64,000 nt of DNA from contig NZ_AOHX01000042.1 of assembly GCF_000337735.1 (NCBI RefSeq), positions 20,504 to 84,503 of the forward strand, in the 5' to 3' direction. Under the pieces are notes generated by a model, which saw nothing but the letters and a program-made list of their open reading frames with translations, did not search any database and was not told the DNA's origin. Positions 25,891-34,790 of the stretch are shown here, in pieces; the stretch's first letter is position 1; each line of letters starts with the position of its first letter. Origin of the DNA: Natronorubrum sulfidifaciens JCM 14089 (GTDB lineage Archaea; Halobacteriota; Halobacteria; Halobacteriales; Natrialbaceae). The position numbers were made by a program, and so were the translations under genes.

Positions 25891-26589
25891 ATGTCCGATC
25901 TACCGGACGACTTCGACTGTACGATCACCAACTGGGAGTATATTTACGGCCTGTGTCGCGACGTCGGCGACGAGGTTCGCGACGACGCGTTCGAACCCGA
26001 CGTCGTCGTCGCGCTCGCCCGCGGAGGCTGGTTTGCGGGCCGTTGTCTGTGTGACTTTCTCGGACTCGACGATCTGACGAGTCTGAAGATGGAACACTAC
26101 GTCGGGGCCGCAGAGAAAAGCGACGAGCCGACCGTTCGCTACCCCATGCCGGAAGGTAGCGTCGCAGGGAAAGACGTCCTCATCATCGACGACATCGCCG
26201 ACACCGGCGGCTCGATCGAGCGCGCCCACGAGTACGTCACCGACCGTGACGCCGGCGAGGTTCGGACCGCAACCCTCCAACTGCTCGGCACCAGCGAGTA
26301 CGAGCCCGACTACGTCGGCGAGCATCTCGAGGAGTGGACGTGGGTCGTCTACCCGTGGAACTTCATCGAGGATATGATCGATCTCATCTCGAGTGTGATG
26401 GCACAAGCCGATCAGGAGTCGTTCACCCGGACGGAGATCCGCCACTATCTCGCCGCGTTCCACGGCGTCGATCGCATCGAAATGGAGATCGCCCAGCCCG
26501 ATCGGATTCCCGAAGTGCTCTCCGAGATGGAGCGACGAGACGTGCTCGAGTCGGCCGGCCCCGGCGAGTGGAAACTGGCTGACGACTAA
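25891..26589 (+). CDS. Purine-type phosphoribosyltransferase
   Basis: 232 residues. The PRPP-binding motif VLIIDDIADTGGS (about residues 106-118) and the VVALARGGWFAGR loop near residue 42 mark a type I phosphoribosyltransferase similar to haloarchaeal xanthine/guanine or related purine enzymes. A C-terminal extension of about 70 residues (FTRTEIRHYLAAFHGVDRIEME...) looks like a small winged-helix or dimerisation region beyond the catalytic fold. It salvages a free nucleobase to the nucleotide with PRPP. The exact base is not readable from the sequence. Confidence 0.8.
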   Translation: MSDLPDDFDCTITNWEYIYGLCRDVGDEVRDDAFEPDVVVALARGGWFAGRCLCDFLGLDDLTSLKMEHYVGAAEKSDEPTVRYPMPEGSVAGKDVLIIDDIADTGGSIERAHEYVTDRDAGEVRTATLQLLGTSEYEPDYVGEHLEEWTWVVYPWNFIEDMIDLISSVMAQADQESFTRTEIRHYLAAFHGVDRIEMEIAQPDRIPEVLSEMERRDVLESAGPGEWKLADD

Positions 26590-26602
26590 CTCGGTTTCGC
26601 CG

Positions 26603-28051
26603 TTACTCTGTGACGGAGTCCGTCTCGGTCGGCGCTGCCTGTTCCGGCCCCGAACCATCGTCGTCGACCAGCGACTTCTTCCATGTCCCACGGGTAAACC
26701 ACACGACAGCAGCGAGTGCACCGACGATGTCGCCGACGACGACGCCGGTCCAGATACCCGTGGTGCCCCAGCCGGCGACGAAGATCAGATAGTAAGTGAC
26801 CGGAACGCGGACGATCCACAGCCCCAGCACGGAAAAGACGAGCGCCGTCTTCGTGTTCCCGGCACCCCGAAACGCCCCCAGCATGACTTGCATGATACCC
26901 ATGAAGACGAACGCGACCGCGGCGAACTGGAGATACGTGACGCCGTACGCGAGGGTTTCGGCTCGTCCGGCTGTCTCGGCCGTGAGGAACACCGCAACGA
27001 ACGGCTCGGGAAAGAGGATGGCGAGCGCACCGGCGACGGCCATGATCCCGCCGATCACACCCGAGGCAAGCCACGTCGCCTTCGCTGCCCGATCGGCCCG
27101 CCCAGCGCCGAGATTCTGGCCGACGATCGAATCCGTCGCCTGCCCCATCCCCATCGCGGGTAGGAATGCAAGCGAGATCAGCCGGTTACCCAGCCCGTAG
27201 GCCGCGACGACCGCCGGCGGGAAGGTGACGACGATCGCCGTCATCGCAACCATCGCCAGCGCCGTCATCGACTGCTCGAGCGCCGTCGGCACGCCGAGTC
27301 TGGTGATCTCGGTCACGTACTCGAGGCGCGGGCGAAAGTGGGCAATCTCCATGGTGGGGCCGGTCGTCGTGTAGTACAGCAGATAGAAGCCGATCACCGT
27401 GGCGAGCCCTCTCGAGACGACGGTCGCGACGGCAGCGCCTTCGATCTCGAGTCGGGGAAACGGTCCGACACCGAAGATGAGCAGCGGGTCGAGTGCGAGG
27501 TTGACGACGACACTGATGACCATCACCCGCATTGGGGCACGGGTGTTGCCGTAGCCGCGCATGAGTGCCGCGAAGATGAAAAACCCAAAAACGAACGGAA
27601 CGCCGAGGAAAAAGATCCGTAGATAATCCCCAGCAAGCGGGAGGATTGCGGCCTGCGTGTCGCTATCGGCGGGGAGTGCGGCGAGCATCGGGTCCGTCGC
27701 GACGTAGCCCACGATTCCGAGCACGATCGCGAGCAACGAGATAAACGAGATCGTCTGACCGGCGATCAACCCGCCCTTGCCGCTTTCGGCACCCGTATGC
27801 TGGGCGATCAGGATCGCCCCTGCGGTGGTGAAGCCGGCCCCGACCGCGATCACCAGAAACAGCAGTGGAAAGGCGAGGCTCACCGCGCCGACGGCGTCTG
27901 GTGAGAGTGCGCCCAGCCAGAACGTATCACCGACGTTGTAGGCGACCTGTAACAGTTGGATGACCACGAGTGGCCAGGCCAACTGGAACATCGGTCGGAC
28001 GAGGCTCCCTTCCGTGAGGTTGCTCTCGTCCGACACCTCGCCGGAGGACAT
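26603..28051 (-). CDS. MATE family efflux transporter
   Basis: 482-residue integral membrane protein with about twelve helices in two homologous halves (for example LVVIQLLQVAYNVGDTFWLG at the start of the first and LEQSMTALAMVAMTAIVV in the second). The first half begins PMFQLAWPLVVI, typical of MATE exporters, and the internal YGLGNRLISLAFLPAMGMGQA region matches the family. It likely exports cationic organic compounds in exchange for Na+ or H+. The length is normal. It converges tail-to-tail with the phosphoribosyltransferase gene, 13 bp apart. Confidence 0.88.
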   Translation of the reverse strand: MSSGEVSDESNLTEGSLVRPMFQLAWPLVVIQLLQVAYNVGDTFWLGALSPDAVGAVSLAFPLLFLVIAVGAGFTTAGAILIAQHTGAESGKGGLIAGQTISFISLLAIVLGIVGYVATDPMLAALPADSDTQAAILPLAGDYLRIFFLGVPFVFGFFIFAALMRGYGNTRAPMRVMVISVVVNLALDPLLIFGVGPFPRLEIEGAAVATVVSRGLATVIGFYLLYYTTTGPTMEIAHFRPRLEYVTEITRLGVPTALEQSMTALAMVAMTAIVVTFPPAVVAAYGLGNRLISLAFLPAMGMGQATDSIVGQNLGAGRADRAAKATWLASGVIGGIMAVAGALAILFPEPFVAVFLTAETAGRAETLAYGVTYLQFAAVAFVFMGIMQVMLGAFRGAGNTKTALVFSVLGLWIVRVPVTYYLIFVAGWGTTGIWTGVVVGDIVGALAAVVWFTRGTWKKSLVDDDGSGPEQAAPTETDSVTE

Positions 28052-28435
28052 ACTTCAACACAGTTGCTCGTCGTACTTCATGGCTCGTGAGATGTGATAG
28101 CTGTGGTCAGTATCCATGTATTATCGTAACAACTGAACCGATGTACACACAGCTATCGTGCGAGTTGATGTGCAGTGACTTACAGTGGCTACTCTATCTG
28201 TCGCCACGCTCAGATCCAATCGACACGCCCTCGAGCGACCGATCGTTCGGGCGGCCGCCGTCCAACCGTCGACCATCCCATTTCCTTGGCCGACATTCAG
28301 TCTGACGAAAGCGTACCGATTCGACATATTTCTGCCGAGAATAGACTATTCTTCTGAAATGGAATAAAAGCACAAAGGAATCTCTGCATATGGAAAGGTT
28401 TACATCATTATGAAAACCTGCTCCGAGTAACGCGT
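28052..28435. other. 384-bp intergenic region with palindromic repeat and regulator promoter
   Basis: The gap separates the MATE start from the regulator gene. It contains one repeat copy (28121-28197), then about 150 bp with no recognisable gene and several short open frames in every phase, then an AT-rich promoter segment. TTTACATC at about 28399-28406 is a TATA-like candidate about 30 nt before the ATG. It is nested in the inverted repeat AGGTTT (28396-28401) / AAACCT (28414-28419), a possible autoregulatory operator. Confidence 0.5.
28121..28197 (+). repeat. Palindromic repetitive element (MITE-like), copy 1
   Basis: 77-bp stretch beginning TTATCGTAACAACTGAACCG and ending AGTGGCTACTCTAT. 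The ends form an imperfect terminal inverted repeat (GTAACAACTGAA against TACAGTGGCTAC). It aligns with the element at 29061-29145 in the same orientation, with differences mainly in the central hairpin. No coding capacity. Related palindromes near transposon-rich regions of haloarchaea behave like non-autonomous elements; that assignment is by analogy. Confidence 0.6.
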
Positions 28436-29047
28436 ATGAGTCCCCAGTCATCCCTCCCTTCTCGTCATTCGGACGATCCCTCCAGCGGCTCCGCTTCGGA
28501 GGGACCACACGAACTCTCTCAGGACGAAATCTTTCATCTTTTACAGACCAATCGCCGGCGAGATACCATCCGTTATCTGCTCGAGTTGGACGATGAGTCC
28601 GTCAGAATGCGCGACATCGCAGAGCACGTCGCCGCGCTTGAACACGAGACGACGGTTCGGGAGTTGACATCCGCTCAGCGCCAGCGCGTGTACATCCCGT
28701 TGTATCAGTCACATCTGCCGAAACTCGATAAGAAAGGCGTCATCGAGTACAACAAATCGCGTGGTATCGTCCGATCCACCGACCGACTGGAGATTTTCCG
28801 GCCACATCTCGAGCCGTACGACGATGCTGCGTCGGCGGACGCCGATCGCTCGATCGCCGTTCATTTCGTCAACGATTACTACGCGACGGCAATCGCGGCG
28901 AGTACGAGCTTGCTGGTCGCCTCGATGCTGGGTCTGCTTGCACTCCCCGGCGTGATGCTCGGCACGATCATCACCATTCTCTTCGTCCTTGCGACGATCG
29001 GAACGAGCTACGGCTACTCGTTTCCATGGGCTCGAACGACGGAGTAG
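28436..29047 (+). CDS. Membrane-anchored winged-helix regulator, DUF7344-like
   Basis: 203 residues. Residues about 30-115 form a winged-helix domain of the DUF7344 type: IFHLLQTNRRRDTIRYLLEL, IPLYQSHLPKLDKKGVIEYN. Residues about 145-190 are two membrane segments (ATAIAASTSLLVASMLGLLA and IITILFVLATIGTSYG), so the DNA-binding part would be tethered to the inner face of the membrane. The N-terminus is Ser/Pro-rich and disordered-looking. It is bracketed by two direct copies of a palindromic element, raising the possibility that the gene moved or was inserted as a unit. Target genes unknown. Confidence 0.75.
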   Translation: MSPQSSLPSRHSDDPSSGSASEGPHELSQDEIFHLLQTNRRRDTIRYLLELDDESVRMRDIAEHVAALEHETTVRELTSAQRQRVYIPLYQSHLPKLDKKGVIEYNKSRGIVRSTDRLEIFRPHLEPYDDAASADADRSIAVHFVNDYYATAIAASTSLLVASMLGLLALPGVMLGTIITILFVLATIGTSYGYSFPWARTTE

Positions 29048-29060
29048 CTCGTCGGCTGCG

Positions 29061-29145
29061 TTATAGTAACAACTGAAACGATTTACACACTGACCGCACA
29101 GCCGTCGTGCAGTCAGGTGTGCAGTGACTTCAGTGGCTACTATAG
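29061..29145 (+). repeat. Palindromic repetitive element (MITE-like), copy 2
   Basis: 85 bp beginning TTATAGTAACAACTGAAACG and ending CAGTGGCTACTATAG. Terminal inverted repeats TATAGTAACAACTGAA and TTCAGTGGCTACTATA pair over 16 bp with two mismatches. The inside is a second, nested inverted repeat (CACACTGACCGCAC against GTGCAGTCAGGTGTG), giving a long cruciform or hairpin. It is non-coding, and in the same orientation as the copy at 28121, 860 bp upstream. Confidence 0.65.
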
Positions 29146-29170
29146 CGTCTCGGTTTCGTCGAGTCGGCGA

Positions 29171-30118
29171 TCAATCAGCGATCGCTTCGCTCGAGTCCGT
29201 CTCGACTGTCGCGTCTTGCACCCAGAGATCACCGAACAGTTCGTCCTGCTCGAGGCGGATTCGACCCCGGTGGGAGAGAAACAGCAACGCCAGATACGTC
29301 ATCACGCGTGAGCCACCAACGGCTTCGATTTCAGCGAACAACACTTCATCGCGGCCCTGCTCGTACTGGCTTGCAAGCGCATCCTCGACGGTGTCGATGA
29401 CCGTCTCGATATCCTCCTCGTGGGTCGTGTGCGTGACATCGTCGCTGGTCGGCTCGTCGTCGACCCGGAAGTCGTCGTCCGAGTGGTAGTTCAGCTCCTG
29501 CATCCCGCGGTCGTACCCGCGTGGCGAGTCGCTCGTGTCGTAACTCCGGGACTCTTTCCATCGCGTATCGCGTTCGGCGCTGCGGAGCTCCCGAACCAGT
29601 TCGTCGAGCGTCTCCGGCTTCCCGCGAGCGTGTTTGCGCTCGAGGCGACGTTCCATCTCCGCCTCGAGGCTCTCGATGGGATCGAAGCCGGGTGCCGGCC
29701 CGCCGCCGTCACCCCCGTCCACTGGCCCCTCGTCGGCAAAGGGGGCTTCCCACGGCGGCAGCTCCTCTTCGTCGGGCTCGTCCGGCGTGAACAGCTCGTC
29801 GCTTTTCATCCGCAGGAGGACGCTCGCGTAGAACAGCGCCCGGCCGGAGGTCCGCAGGTCGGCGTCGTCGAGCGCCTCGAGGAACTTGTCGGTCACGGCG
29901 ACGATGTCGATATCCCACGGATCGATCTCGCCGTCTTCGGCGAGTTGGACCAGCAGTTCGACGGGTTCGACATCGTCGCCCCCCGCTTCGTTGTCGCCAC
30001 TGTCGCCGTCGTGTTCGTCGCCTTCTGAAAACTCGAGAACTGTCGACTCGTCGGCTCCCGGTCGCTCGCGCTCGTCGTGGCCGGCGATCTGCAGTGGGAT
30101 GTCGTCGTCCTCAGTCAC
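29171..30118 (-). CDS. scpA: Segregation and condensation protein A
   Basis: 315-residue kleisin of the ScpA family. The SMC-neck-binding N-terminal region is PVELLVQLAEDGEIDPWDID at about residues 46-65, and the C-terminal winged helix VMTYLALLFLSHRGRIRLEQ contacts the SMC head. The middle is long and acidic. The GTG giving MTEDDDIPLQIAGHDE was chosen: it overlaps the smc stop by 8 nt and matches the conserved N-terminus, whereas an ATG seven codons upstream lies inside smc. Together with SMC it forms the archaeal condensin. No scpB was found in this window. Confidence 0.88.
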   Translation of the reverse strand: MTEDDDIPLQIAGHDERERPGADESTVLEFSEGDEHDGDSGDNEAGGDDVEPVELLVQLAEDGEIDPWDIDIVAVTDKFLEALDDADLRTSGRALFYASVLLRMKSDELFTPDEPDEEELPPWEAPFADEGPVDGGDGGGPAPGFDPIESLEAEMERRLERKHARGKPETLDELVRELRSAERDTRWKESRSYDTSDSPRGYDRGMQELNYHSDDDFRVDDEPTSDDVTHTTHEEDIETVIDTVEDALASQYEQGRDEVLFAEIEAVGGSRVMTYLALLFLSHRGRIRLEQDELFGDLWVQDATVETDSSEAIAD

Positions 30119-33100
30119 TTGCTGGCACCTCCTCGCCATCGCCGTCGCTGCTGAGATCGATCCCGGTCACCGCGCTCACGTTGTCCTGTTGCATTGTGAC
30201 CCCGATCGCCCGTTCGGAGCGGTCGAGCATGGCCGAGCGATGCGAGACGACGACGAACTGCGCCTTCTCGGAGAGTTCGTCGACCATCTGGCCGATCCGT
30301 TCGGCGTTGACGGCGTCGAGGAAGGCGTCGACCTCGTCCAGTGCGTAGAACGGGGCCGGGTTGTGGCGCTGGATCGCGAAGATGAAGGCCAGCGCCGTCA
30401 GTGACTTCTCGCCGCCGGACATCGCATCGAGTCGCTGGATCGGCTTGTCGCCGGGTTGGGCTTTCATCGTCAGCCCGCCGTCGAACGGATCGGCCTCGTT
30501 CTCCAGATGGAGCGTCCCGGTCCCCTCCGAGAGCTTCTCGAAGATCTCCGTGAACTGCTCGGCGATCTCGTCGTAGGAGTCCATGAACGTCTGTTTTTTC
30601 AGCGTCTCGTACTGCTCGATTCGGTCGCGAATCCCCTCGCCCTCCTCGACCAGCGTCGCCTTCGCGTCCTCGAGGTCCTCGAGATCGTCTCGCACATCGT
30701 CGTACTCGTCGATCGCGAGCATGTTCACCGGCTCCATCGCCTCCATATCCGCTTGCAACACCTCGATCATCTCGAGGACCGTCTCGTGATCGGGCACGTC
30801 CTCGGGATCGTAGTCGCCGACCTCGGCCTCGAGGCTCTCGATCTCCCACTCGAGGTCGCGCAGCCGGCTGCGTGCGTCCTCGAGTTTGCTCTCGACGGCG
30901 TTGACCCGATCCTGTTGCTGGTCGCGTTCGGTTCGGGCCGTGGAGAGTTCCTCTTTGAGGTCGCTGCGCTCGGCTTTGAGTTCGGTGAGTTCGTCCTCGA
31001 GTTCCGCGACGGCCTCCCGTTTGTCCTCGAGGCTCTCGCGTTTCTCAGCGATCGCGGCCTCGCAGTCCTCGATCCGGGCTTCCTGTTCGGCTTTCCGGTT
31101 TTGGGCCGTCTCGATGTCGTCGTGGAGGTCCTCGATCGCGTCCTCGGCGTACTCCTTTTCCAAGCTCAGTTCGTTGAGTGTGCTGTCGAGATCCGCGATG
31201 CGATCCTCGCGGTCGTCGATCTCGTCCTCGATCTCCTCGATCTCGGCGGTGAGTTCGGGAATCTTCGAGTCGGCGAGTTCGGTCTCGAGGTCGTCGATCT
31301 CGGCTTCGATCTCCTCGACTTCGGCCGTCTTCGTCTCGATCTCGCGGGAGAGTTCGGTCATCCGCTCGTCGACGGACCCCCGCTCGGTCTCGAGGTCGTC
31401 GAGGTCGTCTCGGAGTTCGTCGATCTCGGCTTCGATCGACTCGCGTTCGTCCGCGAGGCTCTCGAGTTCGGTTTCGATCGAGCGCACCTCGTCGGCCGCA
31501 TCGGTCTTGCGGTCGCGGGCGTCGTCGAGGCGTTCTTCGACGCCACGAAGCTCCTCGCGAAGGGAGTCGCGCTGGTCTTGCAACTCGGTGATCTGTTTCG
31601 CGACGCGCTCGAGTTGGCCCTCGCCGCCGCCGGTAAAGGAGTACCGCGAGCCGCCGCCAGAGCCGCCGGTCATCGCGCCGCTTTTCTCGACCAAGTCGCC
31701 GTCGAGCGTGACCATTCGGTAGTCGCCCATGTACGAACGAGCGGTCTCTAAGTCTTCGACGACCAGCGTGTCGCCGAGGACGTACGAGAAGACGTCGGCG
31801 TACTGCCCGTCGAAGTCGACGAGGTTGTACGCGAAGTCGACCACGCCGGGATCGCTCGGCGCGTTGGGCAGCCGGCGCTTGTGCATGTCCGTCATCGGGA
31901 GGAACGTCGCCCGGCCTGCGTTGCGCGATTTGAGGTGGTCGATACACTGCTGGCCGACGACGTCGTCGTCGACGACCACGTTCGCGAGTCGCCCGCCTGC
32001 GGCCGTCTCACAGGCGACGGCGTACTCGCCGGGGACGGTCCCAAGCTGGGCGACCGCGCCGCGGACGCCGTTGATCCCTGCGTTCAGAATCGTCGTCACC
32101 GCACGGCCGAACGAGGAGTCGCCGCTTTTGCCCGCGTTGGCCTCGAGTTCGGCGTACTCCTGTTGTTTCGCCTGAATCGTATCGTCGACGTCGTCGAGAT
32201 CCGACTGGAGCCGGCGCTTTTCACGTTTGAGGTCGTCGACGACGCCCGCGATGTTCTCGCGGTTTTTCTCGGCCTTCTCGAGTTCGCGCTCGAGGTCGGC
32301 CCGTCTGTTTTCGATCTCGGGGAGGTCCTCACGGCGTTGTTCGATCGTCGCCTCCTTTTCGCTGATCTCGTTCGAGCGCCGCCGGGCTTCGTCTAACAGG
32401 CGGTCCTGTTCGCGCTGGAGGTCGTTTTTCTCGGTTTTGACCGCCTCCAGCTCGTCTTTTCGCTCGGCGAGGTCGGCTTTCAGCTCGTCGAACTCGGTGT
32501 CGACGGCGTCGATCTCTGCTTCGAGTGACTCGCGTTCGGCCTCGCGGTCCTGAATCTCGCTTTTGACCTGTGCTTTCTCGAGTTTGTGCTCGCGGATCTC
32601 GCCGGCGAGGTCTTCGATCCGTTCCTGTTTGCGATCGATTTTGACGAAGGCCTCGCGGCGCTTCGATTCGGCGTCTTCGATCGCGTCCTCGCTGGTCTCG
32701 ATTTTGTCCTCGAGCCGTGAGATGTCGCCTTTGATCTCCTCGATCTCGCTTTTGATCCGGAGCTGTTCGTCCTCACCTTTGCGCTCGATTTCGGCGTTCA
32801 GATCTTCGAGGTCTTCTTGCAAGCGGACGACTTTCCCCTGTCGTTCGTCGAGTTCACGCTGGAGGTCGGTCAGTTCCTCCTCGAGGTCTTCGACACGCGT
32901 CTCGGCGCTCGCGAGTTCGTCGCGTTTCTCCTCGAGTTCGCTGGCCTTCTTGTAGCCCTCGTACTCCTCCTTTTCATGCCGCAGCCGTTGGTATCGAAGG
33001 GCTTCCTGGCGTTCGTCCTCGAGTTGGGTGAGTCGGTCGCGTTTCTCCTCGATACGGAGTTCGGCCTCGTCGATCCGCTCTTCGACGACCTCGAGTTCCT

Positions 33101-33695
33101 CGAAGGCGTCTTCCTTTTTGGCGTCGAACTCCGCGACGCCGGCGATCTCGTCGATGATCTCCCGGCGGGCATGGGGCGTCATGTTGATGATCTCGGTGAC
33201 GTCGCCTTGCATGACGACGTTGTAGCCCTCGGGCGTGACCCCCGCCTGTGCGAGCAGGTCCTGAATGTCCGAGAGGTTGACCGAGCGATCGTTCAGATAG
33301 TAATAGGAGTAGTAGTTGTCCTCGGTCTCTTTGACCCGCCGACGGATGCGAATCTCATCGGCGTCACCAACGTCGTCGCTGCCAGCGGCGTTGACGACCT
33401 GCGAGCGCGTCAGCGTTTCGTCGCTGTTGTCGAGAATCACTTCGACGGTCGCCTCGCGCGGGCCGGTCGAACGGTTGCCATCCTCGTGGCCGGGATTGTA
33501 GATCAGGTCGGTCAACTTCTCGGCGCGAATACCGCGCGTGCGAGCCAGTCCGAGCGCGAAGAGGACGGCGTCGATGATGTTCGATTTACCGGAGCCGTTC
33601 GGCCCGGTGACGACGGTGAAATCCTCGTAAAATGGGATCTTCGTCTTGCGGCCAAAGCTCTTGAAATCGTCCAGAATGAGTGCCTTGATATACAT
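30111..33695 (-). CDS. smc: Chromosome segregation ATPase SMC
   Basis: 1194 residues, normal SMC length. Walker A GPNGSGKS is at residues 31-38; near the C-terminus are the ABC signature LDAMSGGEKSLTALAF and Walker B FYALDEVDAFLDAVN. Two coiled-coil arms of about 330 residues each (highly charged Glu/Lys/Arg) flank a globular hinge at about 520-670. It organises and separates the chromosome by ATP-driven loop handling and works with ScpA, encoded in the overlapping next gene. A conventional, complete gene. Confidence 0.95.
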   Translation of the reverse strand: MYIKALILDDFKSFGRKTKIPFYEDFTVVTGPNGSGKSNIIDAVLFALGLARTRGIRAEKLTDLIYNPGHEDGNRSTGPREATVEVILDNSDETLTRSQVVNAAGSDDVGDADEIRIRRRVKETEDNYYSYYYLNDRSVNLSDIQDLLAQAGVTPEGYNVVMQGDVTEIINMTPHARREIIDEIAGVAEFDAKKEDAFEELEVVEERIDEAELRIEEKRDRLTQLEDERQEALRYQRLRHEKEEYEGYKKASELEEKRDELASAETRVEDLEEELTDLQRELDERQGKVVRLQEDLEDLNAEIERKGEDEQLRIKSEIEEIKGDISRLEDKIETSEDAIEDAESKRREAFVKIDRKQERIEDLAGEIREHKLEKAQVKSEIQDREAERESLEAEIDAVDTEFDELKADLAERKDELEAVKTEKNDLQREQDRLLDEARRRSNEISEKEATIEQRREDLPEIENRRADLERELEKAEKNRENIAGVVDDLKREKRRLQSDLDDVDDTIQAKQQEYAELEANAGKSGDSSFGRAVTTILNAGINGVRGAVAQLGTVPGEYAVACETAAGGRLANVVVDDDVVGQQCIDHLKSRNAGRATFLPMTDMHKRRLPNAPSDPGVVDFAYNLVDFDGQYADVFSYVLGDTLVVEDLETARSYMGDYRMVTLDGDLVEKSGAMTGGSGGGSRYSFTGGGEGQLERVAKQITELQDQRDSLREELRGVEERLDDARDRKTDAADEVRSIETELESLADERESIEAEIDELRDDLDDLETERGSVDERMTELSREIETKTAEVEEIEAEIDDLETELADSKIPELTAEIEEIEDEIDDREDRIADLDSTLNELSLEKEYAEDAIEDLHDDIETAQNRKAEQEARIEDCEAAIAEKRESLEDKREAVAELEDELTELKAERSDLKEELSTARTERDQQQDRVNAVESKLEDARSRLRDLEWEIESLEAEVGDYDPEDVPDHETVLEMIEVLQADMEAMEPVNMLAIDEYDDVRDDLEDLEDAKATLVEEGEGIRDRIEQYETLKKQTFMDSYDEIAEQFTEIFEKLSEGTGTLHLENEADPFDGGLTMKAQPGDKPIQRLDAMSGGEKSLTALAFIFAIQRHNPAPFYALDEVDAFLDAVNAERIGQMVDELSEKAQFVVVSHRSAMLDRSERAIGVTMQQDNVSAVTGIDLSSDGDGEEVPASD

Positions 33696-33776
33696 ATGTT
33701 AGCCAGCCCTCCGTCTCGTCAGGGAATCGTGACCAGTCGTTCGCGAATCGAGTGGGGCCGCGACGCTGCCACGCAG

Positions 33777-34082
33777 TTATGCGACAATAATGTCGTCGCT
33801 ACCTGAGTCTTCCGTTTCGTCGGTGGAAGTCTCCTCGTCGGCGTCCGCATCGGCCGTCGCTTCGGCGACATCGTCGGGCGCTGCTTCCTGTGTCGTTTCG
33901 GCGTCTTTCTCTGCCGTCGCGCTGCGTCGCTCGGGAACGCGAGTCGGCGTCTCGGTATCGAGTTCGGCCTCAAGGACGCGAATGCGTTCTTTCGCCTCGA
34001 TGAGTTCCTCCGTCAGCCCTTCGACCGTCGACTCGAGTTCTGCGACTGTCGACTCGAGTTGCTCGACACGGTTTTTCGACAT
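33777..34082 (-). CDS. Small coiled-coil protein with acidic tail (DUF7518-like)
   Basis: 101 residues. The first 45 form a heptad coiled coil, MSKNRVEQLESTVAELESTV onward through EELIEAKERIRVLEAELD. The remaining half is a low-complexity acidic tail (DDVAEATADADADEE and similar) with a short hydrophobic end, DDIIVA. The shorter ATG was preferred: the upstream one adds only MFMWADEPLDD. It lies 81 bp upstream of smc on the same strand, so it may belong to the smc-scpA transcript. Function unknown; a role in condensin binding is only suggested by position. Confidence 0.6.
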   Translation of the reverse strand: MSKNRVEQLESTVAELESTVEGLTEELIEAKERIRVLEAELDTETPTRVPERRSATAEKDAETTQEAAPDDVAEATADADADEETSTDETEDSGSDDIIVA

Positions 34083-34270
34083 ATCATCTAGCGGTTCGTC
34101 CGCCCACATAAACATACGTCAGACACAGCTAACCGTTCTGGTACGTTCACGCTGTGGACCGTACTCGTCATGGAATCGAATGAGAAAGACTGTTGGACCG
34201 ATCGCCAGTCACGGATCGGCGACCGGTGGTCACTGCCGACAGCAATCCCTATGAGCAGCCGGTCTGCAGA

Positions 34271-34579
34271 TCAGTTGTCGTCTTCGCGCCACTTGTGTTC
34301 ACACTCGGTGCAGATGAAAAAGCGCGTCTCGGATTCGTCGGCCGATCGGATCTGTTGCATATACCAGTGGGCGCGGTCGTTTCCACACTCGGGACAGTGG
34401 GTGTCGGTCTCCGGCAGCGACGTCTCGCCGGAGGACTCGATGACCTCACTCGCTTCCTGATCGTCCGTGACGGTGTAGTCGGACGTGTCGCCTTTCGGTT
34501 TCGTATAGCCACAACTGCCACACTCCCAGAGCCCGTCGTTGGCTTTCATCATCGAACCGCATTCGTCACAAAATTCCAT
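34271..34579 (-). CDS. tfs: Transcription factor S (TFS/TFIIS-like zinc ribbon protein)
   Basis: 102 residues with two zinc ribbons. The N-terminal ribbon uses the paired cysteines FCDECG and WECGSCGY; the C-terminal TFIIS-like ribbon has HCPECG and FFICTECEHKW. QQIRSADESET is the acidic hairpin loop that enters the RNA polymerase active site and triggers transcript cleavage. Length matches archaeal TFS. A TATA-like CTTAAGTC on the minus strand about 30 nt upstream indicates a leaderless transcript. It rescues backtracked RNA polymerase and improves fidelity. Confidence 0.92.
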   Translation of the reverse strand: MEFCDECGSMMKANDGLWECGSCGYTKPKGDTSDYTVTDDQEASEVIESSGETSLPETDTHCPECGNDRAHWYMQQIRSADESETRFFICTECEHKWREDDN

Positions 34580-34790
34580 CGTTGTCCGGGCTACGTCTGC
34601 CAAGTGACTTAAGCGGAGCGTTTAACGTCAACTGCCTCGGGGTCAAGTCCCGTGGCATCCGCCTCGCAATTCTGTGAACGGCCACCCGAGTTACAACCGT
34701 CCGAGAGTGGTCACAGTGGGCACCGTCTCGGTCTCAGTGTGTTGGACGGGATTCTGATTTTTATATACCCACTCGTACTATCCCTCGAGC

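Noticed and set aside
30456-31751. 431-codon plus-strand frame opposite smc
   Set aside because: Complement of coiled-coil codons gives repetitive Leu/Val/Phe text; no homologous-looking domain, while smc is complete.
34632-34670. tRNA-like T-arm hairpin CGGGGTCAAGTCCCG followed by GGCATCCGCC
   Set aside because: Stem-loop has T-arm geometry, but no anticodon arm, D-arm or matching acceptor stem could be found around it; not a tRNA, at most a fragment.
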